Source: DAOUJW01 sp034422115 (GTDB taxonomy: Bacteria; Chloroflexota; Dehalococcoidia; Lucifugimonadales; UBA2985). From it: a stretch of 64,000 nt of DNA. Below, piece after piece: positions 24,782 to 32,427 of this stretch. Both the position numbers and the translations under genes were made by a program. The notes beneath the pieces are model-generated. The model made no database searches, was not told the DNA's origin, and was given only the letters and a program-made list of their open reading frames with translations. Position 1 is the first letter of the stretch. Each line of letters opens with the position of its first letter. The stretch is taken from the NCBI GenBank assembly GCA_034422115.1, contig DAOUJW010000017.1, forward strand, positions 62,001 to 126,000. The letters run 5' to 3'.

Positions 24782-26476
24782 TCAGCAGAAGGGCAGGCCT
24801 CCCAGGTCAGAACTAACCGGGTCAAGACTTGCCCCCAGGGCCGCCGGCACACACCCGCTCAGCCCGTTGCCATCCAGGTCCAATTCGGTCAGATTGGAGA
24901 GGCTGCCCAGCGCCGGAGGAATCTCTCCGCTCAGTTGGTTGCCGCCCAGACTCAAATCGGCCAGGTTGGAGAGGCTGCCCAGCGCCGGCGGAATCTCTCC
25001 GCTCAGCCGGTTGCCTCTCAGGCTCAAATTGGTCAGGTTGGAGAGGCTGCCCAGCGCCGGGGGTATCTCCCCGCTCAACTGGTTGCCAGCCAGGCTTAAA
25101 ACGGTCAGATTGGAGAGGCTGCCCAACTCCGGCGGTATCCCCCCGCTCAGCTGGTTGCCGCCCAGGTACAATCTGCTCAGATTGGAGAGGCTGTCCAACC
25201 CTGCCGGAATATCCCCGCCCAGCCGGTTGCGGTTCAGGTATAAATCGGTCAAATTGGATAGGCTGCCCAGCGCCGGGGGTATTTCCCCGTTCAATTGGTT
25301 GCCGGCCAGGTACAGTCTGGTCAGGTTGGAGAGTCCGCCCAGCTCCCTTGGAATCTCCCCGTTCAGCTCGTTGCCGTTCAGGTCCAGCCTGATCAGGTTG
25401 GATAGTCCGCCCAGCGCCGCCGGAATCTCCCCGCCCAGCTCGTTGCGGCTCAGGTCCAGCGCGGCCAGATTGGACAGGCTGCCCAGCGCCGCCGGAATCT
25501 CCCCGTGCAGCTCGTTGCGGTTCAGGTCCAGCGCGGTCAGGTTGGAGAGGCTGCCCAGCGCCGCCGGAATCTCCCCGCTCAGCTCGTTGCTGCCCAGGCT
25601 CAAGTTGCTCAGATTGGATAGGCTGCCCAGCGCCGCCGGAATCTCCCCGCTCAGCTCGTTGCTGCCCAGGTCCAATACGGTGAGATTGGAGAGGCTGCCG
25701 AACTCCGCCGGTATCTCCCCGCTCAGCTCGTTGCCGTGCAGGTCCAATGCGGACAGCTTGGAGAGGTCGCCAAACTCCGCTGGTATCTCTCCGGTCAGCT
25801 TGTTGCCGTGCAGATCCAATGCCGTCAGATTGGAGAGGTTGCCAAACTCCGCCGGTATCTCTCCGCTCAGCTCGTTGTGGCCCAAGGCCAATATGGTCAG
25901 ATTGGAGAGCTTGCCCAGCTCCGCCGGTATCTCCCCGCTCAGCAGGTTGACGTGCAGGTCTAATGCGGTCAGATCGGAGAGGTCGCCCAGCTCCGCCGGT
26001 ATCTCCCCTGTCAGGCTGTTGTCGTCCAGGTACAATCTGTTCAGATTGGAGAGGTTGCCCAGCTCCGCGGGTATCCGCCCCCTCAGCCGGTTGCCGTAGA
26101 GTTCCACTGCAACCACAAAGCCCTGGGAGTCTGTGGTGACGCCGTACCATTCTCCAAGGGGCGCGTCGCTCAGCCAGTTTCTGCTGTTGGCCCAACGCTC
26201 TCCGCCCGCGGCGCGATATAGGGCGGTCAACGCCTCCCGTTCGTCAGCGACGGTGGGCGCAGCCGTGGGCGCGGTCGTTGACGCCGACGTGGCAGTGGGC
26301 GCAGCCGTGGGCGTGGTCGTTGGCACCGATGTGGCCGTGGGTGCAGCCGTGGGCGCCGGGGTGGGCGTTGGTTCGGAGGTTGGGGGGGCTTCTTCACCGC
26401 AGGCGGCGGACAGCAGCAGAAGGAACGCGAGGCCCCAAAAGACAGGGACGAGTCCAGGCTTGACTCTTCTATTCAC
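24782..26476 (-). CDS. Leucine-rich-repeat lipoprotein, 18 repeats
   Basis: A 564-residue exported protein. The lipoprotein signal (VFWGLAFLLLLSAAC, Cys near residue 27) is followed by a 50-residue Pro/Thr/Ala linker of short repeats. A small domain follows (EREALTALYRAAGGERWANS, then LSDAPLGEWYGVTTD), as is common before bacterial plant-type LRRs. Next come 18 tandem 24-residue repeats of the form LSNLTxLxLxxNxLxGEIPxxLG, closing with a SGCVP cap and a final Cys. Repeats in the middle and C-terminal half are almost identical at the DNA level (72-bp period), suggesting recent expansion. It probably binds a protein or glycan at the cell surface. Confidence 0.93.
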   Translation of the reverse strand: MNRRVKPGLVPVFWGLAFLLLLSAACGEEAPPTSEPTPTPAPTAAPTATSVPTTTPTAAPTATSASTTAPTAAPTVADEREALTALYRAAGGERWANSRNWLSDAPLGEWYGVTTDSQGFVVAVELYGNRLRGRIPAELGNLSNLNRLYLDDNSLTGEIPAELGDLSDLTALDLHVNLLSGEIPAELGKLSNLTILALGHNELSGEIPAEFGNLSNLTALDLHGNKLTGEIPAEFGDLSKLSALDLHGNELSGEIPAEFGSLSNLTVLDLGSNELSGEIPAALGSLSNLSNLSLGSNELSGEIPAALGSLSNLTALDLNRNELHGEIPAALGSLSNLAALDLSRNELGGEIPAALGGLSNLIRLDLNGNELNGEIPRELGGLSNLTRLYLAGNQLNGEIPPALGSLSNLTDLYLNRNRLGGDIPAGLDSLSNLSRLYLGGNQLSGGIPPELGSLSNLTVLSLAGNQLSGEIPPALGSLSNLTNLSLRGNRLSGEIPPALGSLSNLADLSLGGNQLSGEIPPALGSLSNLTELDLDGNGLSGCVPAALGASLDPVSSDLGGLPFC

Positions 26477-26560
26477 GGAGTTACCTCATCAGGAGGAGGC
26501 GGGTATTGTCCACACTATACACAAATTCTCGCCTCGTTGAAAGCTAATCTCGGAGGTAAT

Positions 26561-26587
26561 ATTCCCGGGTGTGTTGGCAATACCAAC
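26561..26587. repeat. Family D repeat, upstream flank of the LRR gene
   Basis: ATTCCCGGGTGTGTTGG matches the copy on the other side of the LRR gene at 24594, but the next nine bases are GGCAATACC-type rather than GGTATTGCC-type, that is, inverted. Confidence 0.7.
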
Positions 26588-26688
26588 TCGTCATGAGAAT
26601 ACCGAGCGTCTTTCACTTGACAGCCATCGAAAAGGGTATAGGCTATGAGAGGTTTGGTGTGAATGAGACCACGTTTGGGGGTGTGCCT

Positions 26689-27771
26689 ATGGATGACGTA
26701 GAAAGACTTCTTGAGGAGATCACCAACGCGAGCGGACCCACGGGCTTCGAGGGGCCGGTCAGGGCGATTATGCAGCGCGAGCTGTCCCCCATCTGCGATG
26801 AGATGGAGACGGACGGCATTGGGTCGCTGATAGGCAGGCTGGGCGAAGGCGGCGACAGGCCGCGGGTGATGATGGCTGCCCACATGGACGAGGTGGGCCT
26901 TATGGTCAGGTTCATCACCGCGGAGGGCTACGTGAAGTTCCAGACCCTGGGCGGATGGCTGGACCAGGCCCTCATCAACCAGCGCTGGGTCATTCAGACC
27001 AGGAACGGGCCCGTAATCGGCGTGTCCGGCATCAAGACCGTCCACGTCATGACGCCGGAGGCGCGTAACCAGATATTCAAGCGGGAGCAGATCTTCATCG
27101 ACGTGGGCGCGAGCGACAAGCAGGACGCTGAGGAGCGTCTTGGCATACGGCCGGGCGATCCGATATCGCCGGACAGCAGCTTTACGCCACTCACCGGCGG
27201 AAAGCTGTACCTGGGCAAGGCCTGGGACGACCGCATCGGGCTGGCTACTATGGTCGGTGTGATGAAGCGCCTGAAGGCCGACCCACCGCCGTGCGTAGTC
27301 TATTCCGTGTCCACGGTCCAGGAGGAGGTGGGCCTGCGCGGGGCGCAGACCAGCAGCTACCACATTGCCCCGGACATTGGCATCAACATAGAGTCGGGCG
27401 TTGCCGGGGACTTCCCGGGCATGACCCAGGACGAGTCCCAGGAGCGGTTGGGAAACGGCCCGGGCATCTTCCTCCACGACTCCTCCATGGTGCCCAACCT
27501 CAAGCTGCGTGACCTGGTGGTGGACGTGGCCAAAGATAAAGAGATTCCGGTCCAGTTCGACGTGCTGAGCGGCTACGGCGAGGACGGGGCGGAGATGCAG
27601 CGCTCTCACAGCGGCGCGCCCGCCATCAACATAGCCGTGCCAACCCGCTACCTCCACAGCCACTACGGGATAATCAGCCGGGAGGATTTTGACAACACCG
27701 TTGAGCTTGTGACCGCCGTCATACAGCGCCTGGACGCCGATATCGTCCGGCGGCTGAAGAGCTTTGACTAG
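26689..27771 (+). CDS. M42-family aminopeptidase/endoglucanase-like metallopeptidase
   Basis: The start chosen is the ATG at 26689 (MDDVERLLEEITNASGPTGF), after TTTGGGGGTG; the open frame upstream runs through repeat sequence. The 360-residue protein has the M42 dinuclear metal site. AAHMDEVGLMV (near 65-75) gives the first His and Asp. AWDDRIGLAT gives the bridging Asp. VSTVQEEVGLRGAQ gives the catalytic Glu-Glu, ESGVAGDFPG a further acidic ligand and YLHSHYGIISREDF the last His. These tetrahedral aminopeptidases trim short peptides in the cytoplasm. The gene is monocistronic. Confidence 0.93.
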   Translation: MDDVERLLEEITNASGPTGFEGPVRAIMQRELSPICDEMETDGIGSLIGRLGEGGDRPRVMMAAHMDEVGLMVRFITAEGYVKFQTLGGWLDQALINQRWVIQTRNGPVIGVSGIKTVHVMTPEARNQIFKREQIFIDVGASDKQDAEERLGIRPGDPISPDSSFTPLTGGKLYLGKAWDDRIGLATMVGVMKRLKADPPPCVVYSVSTVQEEVGLRGAQTSSYHIAPDIGINIESGVAGDFPGMTQDESQERLGNGPGIFLHDSSMVPNLKLRDLVVDVAKDKEIPVQFDVLSGYGEDGAEMQRSHSGAPAINIAVPTRYLHSHYGIISREDFDNTVELVTAVIQRLDADIVRRLKSFD

Positions 27772-27861
27772 GAGGCTCAGCAGGGCGCGTTCTGCATAGA
27801 GATGAGTTCGGGGAGAAGTGGCCCTAGCTAGAGATTTGAGACCTGAACGGCTCTCTGGTTC

Positions 27862-28104
27862 TTAGAAGCCAAGCTCTTTCAATAGCTCTTCCACGCTAAG
27901 CCCGTGGTGCACTGAGATGCTCTTCAGGATGCTGGCCAGCGTCTTTATTCTGATGGGCCGGTGTAGAGGAATAACTTCGTGGTGTTCACCGTTGACTTGG
28001 GTGGTTACTCGCACGTGAGAGCCGCGTTGCCGTGTAACCTGATAACCCAGGCGACGAAGCGCATTCTGTAAGTCCGCCCCGTTCAGGTCGCGGGGCAGCT
28101 TCAT
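27862..28104 (-). CDS. hicA: HicA-family mRNA interferase toxin
   Basis: An 80-residue protein with the HicA double-stranded-RNA-binding-like fold: LPRDLNGADLQNALRRLGYQ, then RQRGSHVRVTT with the catalytic His in GSH, and VIPLHRPIRIKTLASILKS. It cleaves mRNA when free of its antitoxin. Its ATG overlaps the end of the upstream HicB-type gene by four bases. Here the antitoxin gene comes first, the reverse of the classic hicA-hicB order. Expression is probably from the promoter at 28429-28401. Confidence 0.9.
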   Translation of the reverse strand: MKLPRDLNGADLQNALRRLGYQVTRQRGSHVRVTTQVNGEHHEVIPLHRPIRIKTLASILKSISVHHGLSVEELLKELGF

Positions 28105-28331
28105 AGAGCAAGAACCTCGTCACGAACGAAGTGAAGGCGGATTATCCCGGGACGCTTCATTGTGTCGTCAAAGTAGCACTCCACCGCTTCTTTTACGTTT
28201 TGGCGGAGCTCCTCCAGGGTCTCGCCTTCGGTGTGGATTCCGTACCCCAACGCGCTGGCGGAGTACCCGCCGTCCGCTTCGTCCTCGCTGACTTCAAATA
28301 TGATTTCAGAGAAAGTGTCTGAACTCATCAT
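28101..28331 (-). CDS. hicB: HicB-family antitoxin
   Basis: The start is uncertain: ATG codons at 28331 and 28328 follow GATGAGGG, while a longer frame begins at 28355. The product of about 76 residues is the HicB-like partial RNase H fold: FSEIIFEVSEDEADGGYSAS, GYGIHTEGETLEELRQNVKE, AVECYFDD. A DNA-binding ribbon-helix-helix tail, found in longer HicB proteins, is missing, so autoregulation would need another route. It neutralises the toxin encoded directly downstream. Confidence 0.87.
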   Translation of the reverse strand: MMSSDTFSEIIFEVSEDEADGGYSASALGYGIHTEGETLEELRQNVKEAVECYFDDTMKRPGIIRLHFVRDEVLAL

Positions 28332-28400
28332 GCCCTCATCTCGGTTTCCGGCCAACCCTGCTTTTTGCGAGTTTCCTCTGGCAGTCTGATATATGCCCGA

Positions 28401-28429
28401 ATGTTACCTGCTGCCGTCTGTCCGGTCAA
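28401..28429 (-). promoter_or_regulatory. Promoter of hicBA
   Basis: On the minus strand TTGACC (28429-28424), a 17-nt spacer and TAACAT (28406-28401). It lies downstream of the terminator-like end of the adjacent candidate RNA, so the toxin-antitoxin pair has its own transcription. Confidence 0.65.
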
Positions 28430-28447
28430 ACCCTCGCGGCTTCTGGC

Positions 28448-28642
28448 AAAAGAAGAACCCCGAAGCTGGTTGGTCTGAGACCAATCCCGGTGGACCAGCC
28501 GGGAACTTCGGGGCTCGGTGCCTGCTGGTATTCCGCAACGGATACCAGAGCGCCTTGGTGTCCGGTTCCGTTTACGCTACAGACACCTCACTAGAAGTCC
28601 GTTTACCAGATAACAATATACGATCACCTCCTTTCTCAGTGT
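28448..28642 (-). ncRNA. Candidate structured noncoding RNA, about 195 nt
   Basis: Three features support an RNA gene. First, several strong hairpins: CCCCGAAG (28458-28465) with CTTCGGGG (28506-28513) enclosing TTGGTC/GACCAA and CCCGG/CCGGG; CTGGTAT...CCG with CGGATACCAG (28525-28548); and GGTGTC with GACACC (28557-28587). Second, on the minus strand the outer hairpin is followed by TTCTTCTTTT, as in a terminator. Third, a promoter-like pair lies just upstream at 28678-28649. The 5' AAAGGAGG can pair with the 3' CTTCTTTT, closing the ends. Length and closed ends recall 6S RNA, but I do not recognise the family. A plus-strand reading frame across it is not coding. Confidence 0.5.
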
Positions 28643-28648
28643 ACCCAT

Positions 28649-28678
28649 ACGATACACCCTGTGAGGCGAGAAGCGCAA
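28649..28678 (-). promoter_or_regulatory. Possible promoter of the candidate RNA
   Basis: On the minus strand TTGCGC (28678-28673), an 18-nt spacer and TATCGT (28654-28649). The match is moderate. Confidence 0.4.
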
Positions 28679-28775
28679 GTGCCTTTTGCACGACTAGCTT
28701 TGTATTTGTCGCGACTGCCCCGCCATCGTGTATACTCAACGACAAAAATCGGAGAGCGACCTGCAGGAGGTGACG

Positions 28776-29666
28776 ATGGAGAGCGGCAACGGATCAGACC
28801 AGGCCAGCCTTGACTACTCCCTCAAGTACAATCCGCCCATTGACCCGGCCGTGGCGGAGCGCAACCTGAAGGAGGTCAAGTGCATCCTGGACGAACTGGG
28901 AGTGGTCTTCATGTTCGGCTCCGGCTCCTGCCTCGGGGCGGTGAGAGAGAAGGCGTTCATTCCCTGGGACGACGACATCGACCTGCTGGCGGTCATCGGC
29001 ATCAACGGGCTGACGGAGGAGAGGGTTGATCTTGTGGCGGCGGCGTTGAGAGACAGCGGGTACTTCGTCAGGCAAGGGGACGCCCCGCGCTCAAAGCTGA
29101 TTATGGGCATCAAGGACTACGTGAGAATCGGCCTTGAGTCCCTGCGCATTATCGACGGGAGCGTTTACTCCTATCCGGGCATTGCGCTTCCGGCCGGGAT
29201 GTTCACCCAGCCCAGGGAGATAGAGTTCCTGGGAGAGAGGTTCAACGTGCCGAACCCGCCGGAGGAGTACCTGGCGCTGAAATACGGCCCGGAGTGGATG
29301 ACGCCGAAGAAGGCCGGAGAGTATGAGAGGGACGTGGTGCAGAAAATGCCCGGCGCTGAATGGGTCGGTAGGCCGAGCCGGCTCAAGGTGCTCGACGAGC
29401 AGGGCCAGCCGGTGGCAGGCGCCGAGGTGACGCTGGTGGGCGGTGGCCGCTCCATGACCGACGGTAGTGGTTACGCGGAGATTATCCTGCCGGACCCCAA
29501 CTGGTACGCCCTGATAATCAGGTACCTCGGCCACGAGGAGGTGCTTTATATGGAGGAGCTGGAGCCGGACAGAACCTACGTGTACAGAGCCGACTCCACA
29601 GCGCGGCATCGTAGCCTTGCGGGTGGCGAGGTTGGGACGCTGGGCAACGTGCTTGTCCAGGAGTGA
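28776..29666 (+). CDS. LicD-type nucleotidyltransferase-fold protein with C-terminal Ig-like domain
   Basis: The ATG at 28776 follows GGAGGTGACG. In the 296-residue protein, residues 40-70 show the LicD/nucleotidyltransferase signature: FMFGSGSCLGAVREK, then FIPWDDDIDLL with the metal-binding Asp cluster. YLALKYGPEWMTPKK near residue 170 is the usual LicD C-terminal motif. LicD proteins transfer phosphocholine or phosphosugar groups to surface polymers. From about residue 208 a separate beta-sandwich follows (RLKVLDEQGQPVAGAEVTLV, then SMTDGSGYAEIILP), like carboxypeptidase-regulatory or Big domains. This fusion is unusual. No signal peptide was seen. A weak promoter (TATACT at 28731) precedes it. 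Confidence 0.8.
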   Translation: MESGNGSDQASLDYSLKYNPPIDPAVAERNLKEVKCILDELGVVFMFGSGSCLGAVREKAFIPWDDDIDLLAVIGINGLTEERVDLVAAALRDSGYFVRQGDAPRSKLIMGIKDYVRIGLESLRIIDGSVYSYPGIALPAGMFTQPREIEFLGERFNVPNPPEEYLALKYGPEWMTPKKAGEYERDVVQKMPGAEWVGRPSRLKVLDEQGQPVAGAEVTLVGGGRSMTDGSGYAEIILPDPNWYALIIRYLGHEEVLYMEELEPDRTYVYRADSTARHRSLAGGEVGTLGNVLVQE

Positions 29667-29675
29667 GCCCAGCGC

Positions 29676-30101
29676 CTAGAGCAGCATATCCAGCAGGCCG
29701 TCCGGAAACAGGGACGCCCGGCCTTCGGTGAACTCGGAAAGGGACACCCACTCCACGCGGAAGGCCCTTCCTCCCTCATCGCCCTGCATGGAGGGCACTT
29801 CGTAAAGGGAGCTATCGACAAGCTCTGCCTCGTAAACGATGACCAACTCGTGCTGGGGCACGTCGAAGAGCGTGTAGAAGTTCTCGATGACGCCCAGGTA
29901 TCGCGGCTCGGTGATGTCTACCTGGATCTCCTCCCGGAGCTCGCGCCTGATCGCCTCGCGGCTGTGCTCACCGAAGTCTATCTCACCTCCCAGGGGTCGG
30001 TAGAAGACGCCCTTGCTGCCGGCGTAGCCCGGGGCCGCCAGAATCCGGTCGCCATGCCGGATGACGCATATGGTGGAGGCTCTGATGCGTCCCTCTTCCA
30101 T
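29676..30101 (-). CDS. Nudix hydrolase
   Basis: The ATG at 30101 is favoured over a GTG two codons earlier. The 141-residue protein has the Nudix box near residues 38-60: GGEIDFGEHSREAIRRELRE, then E, with Gln where the box usually has Gly before the last hydrophobic residue. The metal-binding Glu residues are intact. Nudix enzymes hydrolyse nucleoside diphosphates linked to another group; the substrate is unknown. It begins 28 nt after the FrnE-like gene on the same strand and is probably co-transcribed with it, and it converges with the LicD-type gene. Confidence 0.88.
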   Translation of the reverse strand: MEEGRIRASTICVIRHGDRILAAPGYAGSKGVFYRPLGGEIDFGEHSREAIRRELREEIQVDITEPRYLGVIENFYTLFDVPQHELVIVYEAELVDSSLYEVPSMQGDEGGRAFRVEWVSLSEFTEGRASLFPDGLLDMLL

Positions 30102-30128
30102 AGACACAGCCTTCGCCCCTTCGTCTGC

Positions 30129-30773
30129 CTACCCCTCGCCGGCCGCCTCCTTCTGGACAAGCTCCGCCACCTGCTTGAAGACGTCGTAGGGCTGCGCGCC
30201 GGAGAAGAAGTAGCGCCCCATGATGAAGGATGGTATGCCCCGCACGCCGATGGCAAGAGCCTCCTCGTACTGAGCCTTTGCCTGGGGCGTGTAGTAGCCG
30301 GAGTCGAGTCTCTCCTTCATCTCCTGGGCGTCCAGTCCCACCTCCTTGCCAATCTCCTGGAGCACCGACAGCTCGCCCAGGTTTACGCCGTCCTCCCAGA
30401 ACCGCTTGTAGCAGGCCTTGTGGAAAGGCTCAAAGAGGCCCTTGTCCTTGGCGAACTCCGAGGCCTCGAAGGAGAGGGCGCTGTTGGGCGTGATGGGCGC
30501 GCGCCGCATGACAAGCCCCGCGTCGGTGGCGGCCTCGCCCAGGTGTCCCGTCAGCAGGGTGCCCGGCTCCGCGCCGTCCCGGGGCTTGCGCACGATGCCC
30601 TCAGGCGGCGTGTCGGGCCGCAGGTAGAAGGTCTTGTAGGTTATGTCCAGGGGGAAGTCCTGTTCCAGTTGCTCGAGCCTGGCCAGGCCGACGTAGCACC
30701 AGGGTCATATGTAGTCGTACCAGACCGTAACGGGAATGATTCCGTTGTCCATGCCATGCTCAAAGGTGGTCAT
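30129..30773 (-). CDS. FrnE/DsbA-like thiol oxidoreductase with in-frame TGA at the first active-site Cys (candidate selenoprotein)
   Basis: The ATG at 30773 follows AAGGAG at ideal spacing. The frame then reads VTVWYDYI, a TGA at 30707-30705 (codon 23), and PWCYVGLARLEQ without a shift to the stop codon at 30129. This gives 214 residues, the usual size for FrnE or 2-hydroxychromene-2-carboxylate isomerase-like proteins. The family motif there is CPWCYxG, so the TGA stands exactly at the first Cys and the second Cys (26) is kept. The rest is typical: RPDTPPEGIVRKP, GVRGIPSFIMGRYFFSGAQP near the end with the cis-Pro. Read-through as selenocysteine is inferred; a single-base mutation is the alternative. 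A CCTGG/CCAGG stem follows the TGA but is not compelling as a SECIS. A Nudix gene is downstream. Confidence 0.8.
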
Positions 30774-30980
30774 GCTGTCTCCTTGCGGGGCTTTGTCCGG
30801 GAGGGCTTTGCCCGTGTTCTTCGCCGCAACGGCGATGGCCCTATTCTAGCCTAACTGAGCTGTGATTGCCAGTTGCAGAGAGGCTCCGCCGTTTACACAA
30901 TGGGCTTTGGGTGATACCCTCCATTCTATGCCTCTGCACATTGGACAAGGCAAAGCGCCAAGCACGGAAGGCCGCTCTTT

Positions 30981-32252
30981 ATGACCAGGAGGATATTCTA
31001 CGGCTGGTACATCGTGGCTGGCAGCGTCGCGATGAACTTCTACCTGTCCGTAGTCTTCTTCCAGGGATTTCAGGTCTTCTTCCTCCCCATCCTCAACGAG
31101 TTCGGCTGGACCCGCGCCCTCACCTCCGGCGCGTTCTCCCTTCGCCAGCTGGAGTCCGGCCTGCTGGCCCCGGTCATAGGGTTCCTGGTGGACCGATGGG
31201 GGCCGCGGGTCATTATCCTCCTGGGCGTGATCATCGGGGGCGGGGGGATGGTCTGGATGGCATACATCGACTCGGTGTGGACGTTCTACATCGTGTTCAT
31301 GGTGGCGTCCCTGGGGGTCAGCGGCGCGTCCCACGGCGTCTCCTGGTCTGTGGCGGTCGCCAACTGGTTCCGACGACTGCGAGGCCGCGCCCTGGGCATT
31401 GCGATGTTGGGGCCGGTTGTCGGCGGGCCTTTCGTGGTCACGGTAGCGGTGATTGAGGAGTGGCTGGGTTGGCGCGTGGCCATACTGCTGCTGGGCGTCG
31501 GCGTTTGGGTTGTGGGGATTCCCCTGAGCCTGCTGGCCCGATCCTTCCCTGAGAAGTACGGCTACCTCCCCGACGGCGATACCCGCGCCGGCTCCTACGA
31601 CGACGAAGATGAAGATGAAGAGGGCGACTTTGAGGGCATAGGTGTTAGGGAGGCCATACGCACCAGGGACTTCTGGGTCATCACCGTGCTGTTCGGGGCG
31701 CAGTTCATAGGGATAAGCGGCCTGTTCGTGCACCTCATTCCGCTGCTCCAGGACATCGACTACGGCGCGTCCCAGGCGGCGGGCATTTTGGGGCTGGTCT
31801 TTCTGCTGAGCGGCATCGGGCGCATAGGGGCGGGGACCCTGGCGGACATGGTCGACTACCGGCTGGTCATGTCCGCCCTGATAATCTTCCAGGTAGTCGC
31901 CCTTGCGCTGCTGACCCTGGTCAGCGGGCCATCCGACTTCTGGCTGGTGGTCCTCTACTCGTTCCTGTTCGGGATCGGATTCGGCGGCGCGATCCCCCTG
32001 CGGCCATTTCTTATAATGCAGATATTCGGGTCACGGGCCTTTGGCGCGCTGCAGGGGCTGGTGCAGGGCGGCGCCATTGGCGCGGGGATGGCCGGCCCCG
32101 TCTTCTACGGCTGGATTTTCGACACCCGGGAGTCATACAACATAGCCATCTACGCTACCATCCTGCTCACAATGCTGGCGCTGCCTCTCCTGTACCTGCT
32201 GCCCAAGCCGCGGCTAGTGGGCAGATGGTCCGCAGTGGCGCTGGGGCACTGA
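30981..32252 (+). CDS. MFS transporter, OFA-like (paralog 3)
   Basis: 423 residues, about 12 membrane helices. It begins MTRRIFYGWYIVAGSVAM and continues FGWTRALTSGAFSLRQLESG and GFLVDRWGPRV. The central loop has KYGYLPDGD followed by a very acidic run (DDEDEDEEGD). C-terminal half: IPLRPFLIMQIFGSRAFGAL, a segment shaped like that of monocarboxylate or oxalate/formate carriers. The substrate is unknown. It is the only MFS copy in the window on the plus strand and has no operon partner. Confidence 0.88.
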   Translation: MTRRIFYGWYIVAGSVAMNFYLSVVFFQGFQVFFLPILNEFGWTRALTSGAFSLRQLESGLLAPVIGFLVDRWGPRVIILLGVIIGGGGMVWMAYIDSVWTFYIVFMVASLGVSGASHGVSWSVAVANWFRRLRGRALGIAMLGPVVGGPFVVTVAVIEEWLGWRVAILLLGVGVWVVGIPLSLLARSFPEKYGYLPDGDTRAGSYDDEDEDEEGDFEGIGVREAIRTRDFWVITVLFGAQFIGISGLFVHLIPLLQDIDYGASQAAGILGLVFLLSGIGRIGAGTLADMVDYRLVMSALIIFQVVALALLTLVSGPSDFWLVVLYSFLFGIGFGGAIPLRPFLIMQIFGSRAFGALQGLVQGGAIGAGMAGPVFYGWIFDTRESYNIAIYATILLTMLALPLLYLLPKPRLVGRWSAVALGH

Positions 32253-32392
32253 TTCCCGTTCCCCATTCCTGCGAAGGCAGGAATCCAGGGGGGAGGGTAG
32301 ATGATAGACCCCTGCCTTCGCAGGGGTGGTTAGGCCCTTGAGTGGCGTTGTTTATACCAACACACCCAGGTAATACCGAGGAAAAACCCAAC
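32253..32392. repeat. Family C and D repeats after the MFS gene
   Basis: ATTCCTGCGAAGGCAGGAAT (family C, about 32263-32282) and CCCCTGCCTTCGCAGGGG (about 32308-32325) form hairpins. ACCAACACACCCAGGTAAT (from about 32357) is an inverted family D copy. No coding signal was seen. Confidence 0.7.
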
Positions 32393-32421
32393 TTGATAAT
32401 CCGCCCACCAGGGGATATATT
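32393..32421 (+). promoter_or_regulatory. Strong promoter of a candidate small RNA
   Basis: TTGATA at 32393-32398, exactly 17 nt, then TATATT at 32416-32421. Transcription should begin near 32428. The next plus-strand gene is far away and a terminator follows about 75 nt later. Confidence 0.75.
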
Positions 32422-32427
32422 GTCTTT

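Noticed and set aside
24840..26100. Direct repeats of constant spacing, checked as a possible CRISPR array
   Set aside because: The period is 72 bp with no alternation of identical repeats and unique spacers; it encodes an LRR protein.
24654..26195. Long repetitive frames over the LRR gene in other frames and strand
   Set aside because: They only mirror the 72-bp repeats in shifted frames. The LRR frame has the signal peptide and consensus.
28622..28636. GATCACCTCCTTTCT as the 3' end of a 16S rRNA fragment
   Set aside because: The bases before it do not match 16S helix 45 or any upstream 16S sequence, so it is not an rRNA remnant.
28393..28773. 126-aa plus-strand frame
   Set aside because: It covers the hairpins of the candidate RNA, has no ribosome site and no recognisable protein features.
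30593..30773. FrnE-like gene as two genes or a frameshifted pseudogene
   Set aside because: Both parts are in the same frame with no shift; only one codon, TGA at the active-site position, interrupts it. A point mutation remains possible and is noted as the alternative.
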